A DNA stretch of 64,000 bases from Hydractinia symbiolongicarpus (lineage: Eukaryota > Cnidaria > Hydrozoa > Anthoathecata > Hydractiniidae): the NCBI RefSeq assembly GCF_029227915.1, contig NC_079877.1, positions 3,844,001-3,908,000 of the forward strand. The letters run 5' to 3'. Positions 56,801 to 64,000 of the stretch are shown piece by piece; positions within the stretch are counted from its first letter, which is position 1, and each line of letters begins with the position of its first letter. A model generated the notes under the pieces. It did not search any database and was not told the origin of the DNA. It saw only the letters and a program-made list of their open reading frames with translations. Both the position numbers and the translations under genes were made by a program.

Positions 56801-59800
56801 ATTTCGGTTGTACGGTGTTTGATTTTGTGCATAAATTATTTTTTGTTAGTTTTGCTGTGTGGTGAAAGTTTTTTTCAAGTCTGCAATGTAAGTTCAAAGC
56901 AACCAGTCATATTTATTTTTTTTCGCTCACTTTGCTCATGCTTTACTTTAGGCTTCATATTCGCTGCTACAAACTGTTAACTTTGACGTCAATTTGTTAA
57001 AAGAAACAAAAGCGACATTTAGCTTTGTTCGAAATGTGCGCCCACAGGTATTTAAACTTTCGTGCTGCATTTGTGTTTTGCATGTGAGTCGCAGGTCTTA
57101 ATAAAATATTTAACTGTTGCAGACCAAACGACCGCTGCTTAATCTACCAAAATTGGGTACACCAATTATACCAACAATGAATACATATATCGAAAAAGAA
57201 AGTATAAAAAAGGTAAAGTTCTAATTGCTTCGATTGATTACATAAAAAAAATTACGTAACTTATAAAAAATGCTCCCGCACCGGGAATCGAACCCGGGCC
57301 GCCTGGGTGAAAACCAGAAATCCTAACCACTAGACCATGCGGGATTGTTGATAGATATCATTTAAATTAACTTAAAGTTGTTCTGGTATTGTGAATGCAG
57401 CGAAACAGCGGAAGAACTTTAAGGGTAATACACTAGTTTACAGTTTCAGCTAACCATTGTTTAAAGAAATCTTTCTTTTGTTGCAAAAATCATATTGAGA
57501 ATTAAAAAAGGAAGTAAAGTGTTATGAATTAAGAAGGCTCTGAAGAAAAGTAAAATAATTTTTCTGTGAAATATTTTGAAAAAAGTTACATTTCCTTCAC
57601 ATATGTTTTAAGTAGGTTACTGGCAATAATATACTACATTTTCATCCCATTAGACTATTTATATCTTCAGAAAACTAGAAATATTAATAGGTTAAAGCCA
57701 TATTAAATCCACTCTGTTTGCTTCCTTTTTTTAATACAGAAAATAAGCGAACAACTTGAACTTTGAAGAGGTGAATTGTTACAATATATCATCCAGTCAA
57801 TTGTAGGAACTGGTGTCAATTCTGTGCAGTTAAGGATAAAAGTTCACACATTTGTTTTGATAATGGTCAAATGCACAGAGAACAAAAATGGTATTAATTA
57901 AAATATTTTTAAATAGAGCCAAATTGATTTGATTTATAAAAAAATCGTGAGCTTTAAAGCCACAATTTATTGTACGTCGTCGTTACATCTCTACAATAAA
58001 TTGTAAAACTACAAGAACATAGAATTGTGCACAATTAAATGTGCACAGTAGAAATGAAAGCTAGCTAGCTACCTTTTATTTAGGTTTTTTCTGTATTCTG
58101 TTTTTTCTTACCTTTTGCCTGGATGATTTTTTTATATCGTTTTCAGCAAGTACACATATCAGACGAAAAAATCGAAGAATTTTGTTTCGTAGAGGACGCG
58201 GCTGTTTATATGACTGGTTCTGCTCTTTTGGCGATCATGGAAAGTTTTATTGATACGACGCGTGAGTGGCTGATACCTTTTCAAGTTAAAGAACTAACAC
58301 AAGGTATGAAAGCCAGTATATTCTCTTTTACTTCTACAAAAGCGATATTTTTTTTATTTTTCCGTCTATATCTGCTTGAAATTTAGATCTGCCTTAAGGT
58401 TACTGTAAAGGAAACAAATTTTTTTTAGGGTTTTTGTAAAAAATTCATGACATATAGAAAAAAAAATTCTCTTTCGAATGACATATTTTATATTCCATGA
58501 AAATATTTGGAACATCCCTTTTTTCTGGAAAAAGCCTTATTAGAGGTGTTATATTCTTCACACCTTCGAGAAATTATGTGCACAATGAGTTGAGCATATT
58601 TTTTGTAAACGTTATGCCTGATATGAGACTACCGTATAAATAAAAGCATAATAATATTTTTTAGATAGTTTACTTTCACCATCGATATATATATTTAAAT
58701 GTTGTCGTATAAAAAATCATTAAAAAAAATCAAAGTTAAGGAGTATGCATATAAGCTTTCTCTTGTAACCCTGACTTCTGTCTGTTAATAATTCTGAACG
58801 CGTGCACGCATATTCAGCATAAAGAAAAAGTTCACACTTCCATCATCTTTCTGCATACTTAGTTCACACTTTTTCATAACACCTACGAAAATCTTTAAAA
58901 ACAAATATCTCGTTAGTAAATTTTTGCATACATGCCTTTACGTTTGTGGTCTCTTTTTCCGAAAGCTTCCTATTGGCTCATTGAAATTTTCGGTAATGGA
59001 AAGCTGAATAAATTATGCACAAAAGGTTCCCGGATTTTTTTGTATAAATTACTGATTAGCGAATTATGACGATAGAAAGAAAAAAATATGCATTTTTTTG
59101 AATGATTATATATAATTACAAATAATTTCATAACGACGTTGTTACAAAAAAAACCCGGGAACCTTTTTGAATTTAATTTATGCTGAATGTAATAGTGCAA
59201 AAACGAGAAGTCTGCGACCACGCGTTCGGAAAAAGAAGCCGTTTTAAAAGGTACGGTGAAAAAAAAATGGTGTGTGTTTAATTCATTATATTTTCTTTTT
59301 GGAAAATTAACATCTCACGAAAATAACACCATCAAAATAGTCTTTCATAAAACATTCAGAAACAAAAAAAAATTAAAAAAAATATAAAAGTATTGATAAA
59401 TTATAAGGGTTTTTCTGAGACTACTCATCAAGTGAGTTTTTTCCTTTACAGTAACCTTAAGCATGGTTTCCAATAATCTAAATTTTCTTGCACAACAGTC
59501 ACCGTTGCAACTTTAATGGAAACATATGTTCTACAACAAAAACGAAACAAGAGATGTTGCATTACAACGAATGTTGTAGAGATAAAATTCTTTTTCTATT
59601 TCTGCAACAGTTGGAGAACAACAGTTGAAACCAAGCTTAAGTACCTTGTCGGTAAAAAAAAATTCGGCAAAAACTTTAGTCGGCAAATAGTCACCTAGTC
59701 AAAATTTAGTCACTTTTCCCCGAATTTTTGTTACTGATAAGTTATTAGAAAACTCGCCAAATATAAATTTGTCTACAGACACTCGGTAAGACATTTTAAG

Positions 59801-61790
59801 AACCTCAAATTTCCGCCAATTTGATTTTCGAAAACGAGATTCTTATTCGCATATTACTTAAAAGTTTTTCAACATGCGCCCTTGGTGTTATCAACATTTT
59901 GCGATATGTTTCGAAAAGAGTGTTTTTAAAGAGCGCGTTTATTAAAAAGATCATCGAAGGGAAGGAGAGAACGCGTCTCCTAGAAAAGGGCGCTTATTCG
60001 GCAGATTTTTTATCTCTGACAATGCGAGACCACCCCCTTTCATCCCAATTTTTTGTAATAACATCTGTTTTAAGGTAATGATACACGATTCAATTAATCG
60101 AATTCGATTTGTCAAAATTATATTAAGCATTAAAATAAAATCAAAACTTGACAGAGGTGATACACGAGAACAGATTTCCGATCTTTTTGTTTCGTTAAAA
60201 TATCTTCCGAAAGCGAAGACGAAGTGAAACTCGCTGCGTTTGCAGTTATTATTCCAGCTACTAGAAATTTAAGAAAACTTTGGAAACGTCAAATGTGGAC
60301 GAAAAAATGACTGCAGCGAAGATCTAATTTAGGAGTGTGTGATATGTTCTTAAACGAAAATTATTTTAATTTTCTTCGGATGTCTTCTGCTAATAGATCC
60401 AGAGTGCTTTTTCCAGCATCCATTTACTGTTAAAAATCTCGTTAAATTCTTTTTTTATCCTTTTTTTTTTGAAGACATGTTTTTAAATGTCCTCTAGTAA
60501 TCTTTTTTTTTCATATAGAAACTCACATTTCTGAACGCGTGTTTTATGTACAGATTTTAAGCATTTTGATTGGTTAAAATCTTTCGATTAATCGAAAAAG
60601 TTAAACTAGTCCAACTTTTTAAAAATCGAGTTGGACAAGTCTAAGCATGCCGAAAGCATACGTTTTTTACATGATACACGATCCAATTAGTCGAATTCGA
60701 AAAATCGAATCGTTAAGGCTTGAATTTGAGTGGCTTCTCCTCACTTTTAGTTAGCTTCAGGATAGTCAAACAATATAAGTATGGCGTCACTTTTTAATGT
60801 TTCTATCTTGTAGAGGTTTCGAATGCACGGAAAGTCATAAAACTATGCGATCCTCTTCCTAGTCGGCATATCAGCACAAGAGATATTAATTACATGTTCT
60901 ATAAACAGCAAGTTCAAACTCAATTCGGCGCTTCATCAAAAACCATCAATGAAAACGTGACTTTAGTGCAGGACGAACCAGTTGAAGGCTGTTCAAATAA
61001 ACCGGCAGACGATGGCGATTCCTGTATCAACTTGTTGCAGTGTGGTGATACAAAAATTTTAATAGAAACCAATGTTGACTGCTACGACAGCAAATCAAAA
61101 CAAAGTTACCAAGTAAATCCTAAAATCGAATATCAGCCATCTATTGGATTTGAACAGTTTGCTTTGCTTGATTTATGCAGAGCTTGGTGGGGTAGTATGA
61201 TAGCTAACACGGATTGTGTGTTGTGTCCGCGCATTGATGTGAGAAATGATTGCATCTTGCGCGTAGATGTATATTCTCGTGACGTTTTATGTGGACCAGG
61301 TTGTCCGTACAACCCACAGTTCTTTTTCAATCATCTTAAACATTTATTGTCAGTTTTAACGAACTTAAACACTCTTGGTAATTTTTTGATGGAACATGCT
61401 CCAGGAAAGAATTCATTTTTCTTGTTTCGCGAAAAGTTAAACGGCTTTGCATCTCTTTCTTCTAAGTATAAAGACTTGGTAAATAAAAAGAAAGATATAA
61501 TTCTCGAGCCTGTGTCACCATGGTTACCGATTGATACCAATATTTTACCGAACCACTACAATCAACGTAGAGAGATACCATGGATATTTCCGGAGTCAAA
61601 GAGCGTCAAATTTCGTGGCGGAAGAAATAAAAGTACGCCTCGTAAAGGGAAAAAGAGGAAGACGAATCATGTAGAATCTAATTTTCAAACAGACGAAGCA
61701 TCCATTCCTGATATGCGTATTTCGACAGTCATCGATGAGAAGAAAATTAAACACTATGGTGGAGATCTACAAGATATGGATCTCTTTTAA
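53851..61790 (+). CDS. ICE2: ICE2/NARG2-like little elongation complex subunit 2, eight exons
   Basis: Exons: 53851-53900, 54154-54544, 54887-55006, 55718-55762, 56952-57047, 57123-57212, 58147-58303, 60814-61790; phases agree, 641 residues (human is longer, near 980). ICE2 works with ELL and ICE1 in the little elongation complex, which promotes RNA polymerase II transcription of snRNA genes. The C-terminal NARG2 domain lies at about 420-580: KIEYQPSIGFE, LDLCRAWWGSM, RVDVYSRDVL, HLLSVLTNLNTLGNFLMEHA and SPWLPIDTNILPNHY then EIPWIFPESK match the family in order. N-terminal ESFNRHAKTLSYRDYF and the LEQNEYQKFLHHAS block also fit. A Lys/Arg-rich stretch after 580 (GGRNKSTPRKGKKRK) is a likely nuclear signal. 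The long disordered middle of vertebrate ICE2 is mostly missing. Intron 6 has an antisense tRNA gene, intron 7 a TTAA element. Confidence 0.85.
56130..56390. mobile_element. MITE-like repeat with TTAATTTTCGCGCA ends
   Basis: TTAATTTTCGCGCAACG at the left and the inverted TGCGCGAATTAAG at the right, with more CGCGAA and GCGCG words inside. In ICE2-like intron 4. Confidence 0.5.
57265..57270 (-). terminator. Pol III T-stretch terminator of tRNA-Glu
   Basis: Six A on the plus strand, so TTTTTT on the RNA-like strand, 2 bp past the tRNA 3' end. Confidence 0.8.
57273..57344 (-). tRNA. tRNA-Glu(UUC)
   Basis: 72-nt gene on the minus strand, starting TCCCGCATGGTCTAGTGGTT and ending with GGTTCGATTCCCGGTGCGGG then A and the discriminator G. 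The acceptor stem pairs TCCCGCA with TGCGGGA; the anticodon loop reads TTTTCAC, giving UUC. Intact A and B boxes and a T6 terminator. No intron, no encoded CCA. Antisense within ICE2-like intron 6. Confidence 0.95.
58398..59456. mobile_element. 1.06-kb TTAA-flanked TIR element
   Basis: Ends GGTTACTGTAAAGGAAA and the inverted TTTCCTTTACAGTAACC, each directly flanked by TTAA (58394-58397, 59457-59460). The TTAA target fits piggyBac or Kolobok groups. Inside is a second inverted pair: AAAAGGTTCCCGGATTTTTT near 59020 and AAAAAACCCGGGAACCTTTT near 59150, plus ACGCGTTC words. No transposase. Confidence 0.85.
60076..60720. repeat. Repeat with GATACACGATYCAATTA motifs
   Basis: GATACACGATTCAATTAATC (60088) and GATACACGATCCAATTAGTC (60673) bound the block, with many ATTCGATTAATCGAA-type palindromes. 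In ICE2-like intron 7. Possibly a non-autonomous element; the outer words are direct, not inverted. Confidence 0.45.
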
Positions 61791-61979
61791 AATTTTAAAG
61801 TTTTTTATAGTCGCTTGGAACAAACCTTGTTAGGCAAGTGTGATTTGGGCACTCCATAACACGCGCCAAAAAGCTGTGTGTTTTGTCACTGCTTTCAGTG
61901 AATTTAACGAGATTTTCTTTTTGTTTTATTGATTTTTTGAGAATTAATAATTAATTTTTATAATGTACAGTTTTCTGTG

Positions 61980-62480
61980 TTTTATTTAATAAACCGAAGT
62001 TGCGATAAAGTTTTTTTTGAAAAGTGTATTACGCCTATATATGTATGTGCGGCATGGTTTATCTGTGCTAAGCGCTCAGCCCCGTTTCACCATAAACTTT
62101 TGAACGTGCACGGAAACTTATTCCGCAAATTAAAATAATATTTAAATTTACTGATTGCTATTGCTATGACGGCTAACAACGGGTTGTAAACTTTGTTTTT
62201 ATTTAGCCAAAGTTGCAGTAAAGTTATATTCTGAAAATTATATGACACTCGAAACACTCTAATGTTGTGTGCGTTTTACTCGATTTTCAACATACTGCAT
62301 ACCTGTACTAAAGTAATCCACCTAAAAGGGACAATATATAATTCGTATAAATCGCTCCACAAGGCGTTCAACGACGGGTCACCCAGTTACTTGTGGCTTA
62401 ATACGGTTTTTTGACGCCAAGGCTCCCGCCGACATGTAGCAATATTACGTGTGTTATCAAATTTTGATCTCCACAAACGC
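61980..62480. repeat. Dispersed repeat, second copy of the 6000-6790 family
   Basis: Holds AAACCGAAGTTGCGATAAAG, GTATTACGCCTA, GCTAAGCGCTCAGCCC and CAGTTACTTGTGGCTTAATA in the same order as the 6-kb copy, in the same orientation, just after the ICE2-like stop codon. Confidence 0.65.
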
Positions 62481-62875
62481 ACTTGATGTACCAAACATCA
62501 TACTCCACAGATAAGTATATATACAAACTGCAATAATTACATCAATTCCTGGTAAATAAGGAGAAAGAGCCTGGTTCCCGTGTTTCTTTCCTTTTCCTAT
62601 TACGCGAAGAACGAAGGGGTATATATGATTTGTTTTTTTGTCTATTTTCCCGTGAAGACAATGACTTGTACTTTTTTTTAAAAGAATCAGGAAAATAATT
62701 TTTGTTACGTGTTCAGCCCTGGATTGTTCTTATAGTTTTCTTATATTTTTAGCCATTCCCAGCCTTCTCCTGCTATAAAATATTTTAATAAAATTCGCTT
62801 AAAAACGATACAAAGTAACAAACGTAATTAAAAATTAGTATAAATGCTAAACTAAATACAATGTACAAAGTATTA

Positions 62876-64000
62876 TAAAGCCAAGTTATGAGCAATACTG
62901 CGTAGGTATTCCATGTTACGACGATTGGGGTAGTCATCTACGATATGTAAAATTCTGACGTTATTGTCTTCGTCGAGGTTGAGCGGGATTTCTTTTCATA
63001 TCTTCCTAACAATAAATTAGAACAGAAAAAACAATAGTATTGGAGTAACTTGTTATATTGGTTGGTTGGTGGTTAATTGGTTGGTAAGAGTGGTACATCA
63101 CATGACATATTTTAAAAAACGTATTTCATATTCATCACCTTTGCACTTGACATCAATCGGCTTGTGACCAGCAACTGGATTAAAAACTTTCTCAGTATCC
63201 ACGGCCAAATGTGGATTGCATCCTTTGTGCGTATTTTCCAAGAAAGAAAACCGTGAAGATGGTCACTTTACAGTTGTCGATGTTCGTCTGTTCTTCTTCA
63301 CGCCAACATTTTCTTGATTATTTGTGCTAGTGAGGTACATAAAACGAAAATTGCATCAATTAATATTAATGACAGTTAAAGTTTGCGATGCTTTCCGCGC
63401 AAGCAAAGACCGAGGCTTGGCCGAGGATATAACACGTGCATCTATACTATTCTCATGCGCATGCGCATAACCCGAAAAGTCGGGTTACATTGTAGTGCAG
63501 AATCCGGAAAGAAACTTCGTTCCCGACTTATCGAAGAACGTCGGAAACAGCGCGTCCTCCAGGATGTTGAAGTATGAAAACACGAACAATAGCCTCCTTC
63601 TTTTGTAATACACCCCAGAATTTCCAGAAATTCTGGTGACAAGATGTTAAATCTCCATGGGAAGTTTCGGTGCCATCCCTCAACGCTATTGTTTGTTTGT
63701 TCTTGGCAATTCTTCAGTTCTATGGAACATGTTACAAAGATCGATGCTAAATATAAGCGGTCGACGAGGTGCATTGTGCCTGAATCTGCCAATGTATCTG
63801 TTTTTAAAAATACTCCAGAAGGTCATATGCATCCCCCATTGAAGTTGTTACGAATTTCGTCGCATAGCTTATCATAACGATTGATGATGCTCTCCATTCT
63901 CTGTTTCTTAAAAATTAGGAGAAAGCACTGGTATTGCTGCATGATTAAAGGAAGTGGAGGCAAATCTCTTTCTTGGCGGTTTGCACGGATATTTTTGCGC
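62876..64000 (-). pseudogene. Decayed MULE-type transposase fragment, cut by the window edge
   Basis: Minus-strand pieces in shifting frames. From the edge: LPPLPLIMQQY, then DAYDLLEYF, a frame change, YIGRFRHNAPRR, NMFHRTEELPRTNNSVEGWH (hallmark of this transposase class, about 63690), and further downstream DDYPNRRNMEYLRSIAHNLA before a stop near 62876. Frameshifts and a degraded stretch at 63000-63550 show it is dead. The plus-strand frames at 63383-63877 are shadows of it. Confidence 0.7.

Noticed and set aside
63383-63877. Three overlapping plus-strand frames
   Set aside because: Shadows of the minus-strand MULE transposase remnant.

Overview
The window looks like AT-rich nuclear DNA from an animal. 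It holds five recognisable intron-rich protein genes with GT-AG junctions, one nuclear-type tRNA gene and a dense load of transposons. The mix (a tRNA-derived SINE family, a non-LTR element carrying a PHD-like finger, a DIRS-like reverse transcriptase, many short TIR elements) and the gene sequences suggest a non-bilaterian animal, most likely a cnidarian. That placement is an inference; no species is assigned.

Layout. 1-3004: no gene seen. 3005-13360 (+): FIS1 (mitochondrial fission 1), with an 8-kb repeat-filled first intron and two further possible terminal exons at 13567 and 13804. 13.9-17.4 kb: a tandem 1-kb duplication carrying a pogo-like MITE, plus a 240-bp dispersed repeat. 17577-22466 (-): ATP synthase subunit g, whose single intron hosts a LINE and a SINE. 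22902-27899 (+): fibrillarin, divergent from subunit g across a 435-bp gap; its 3-kb first intron holds a nested set of SINEs and TIR elements. 30917-31143 (+): a possible tiny membrane protein. 33265-43590 (-): a CCDC191-like coiled-coil gene in 14 exons, with an array of duplicated 5' splice sites after one exon and a 2.5-kb TIR element in another intron. 44-50 kb: repeats and a perfect 51-bp palindrome. 50322-52533 (+): a frame-consistent three-exon DIRS-like reverse transcriptase lacking RNase H. 53851-61790 (+): an ICE2/NARG2-like subunit of the little elongation complex, with an antisense tRNA-Glu in intron 6 and a TTAA-flanked element in intron 7. 62.9-64 kb (-): a decayed MULE-type transposase running off the edge.

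The host genes are mostly housekeeping: mitochondrial fission, ATP synthase, rRNA 2'-O-methylation and snRNA transcription by the little elongation complex. They do not form one pathway. Exon coordinates were derived by hand from splice consensus, reading-frame phase and family similarity, and no database search was run. Transposon family names rest on termini and target sites only. The observations most worth checking are the alternative FIS1 tail-anchor exons, the splice-donor minisatellite in the CCDC191-like gene, the multi-exon RT gene with an altered active-site box, and the nested transposons in fibrillarin intron 1.
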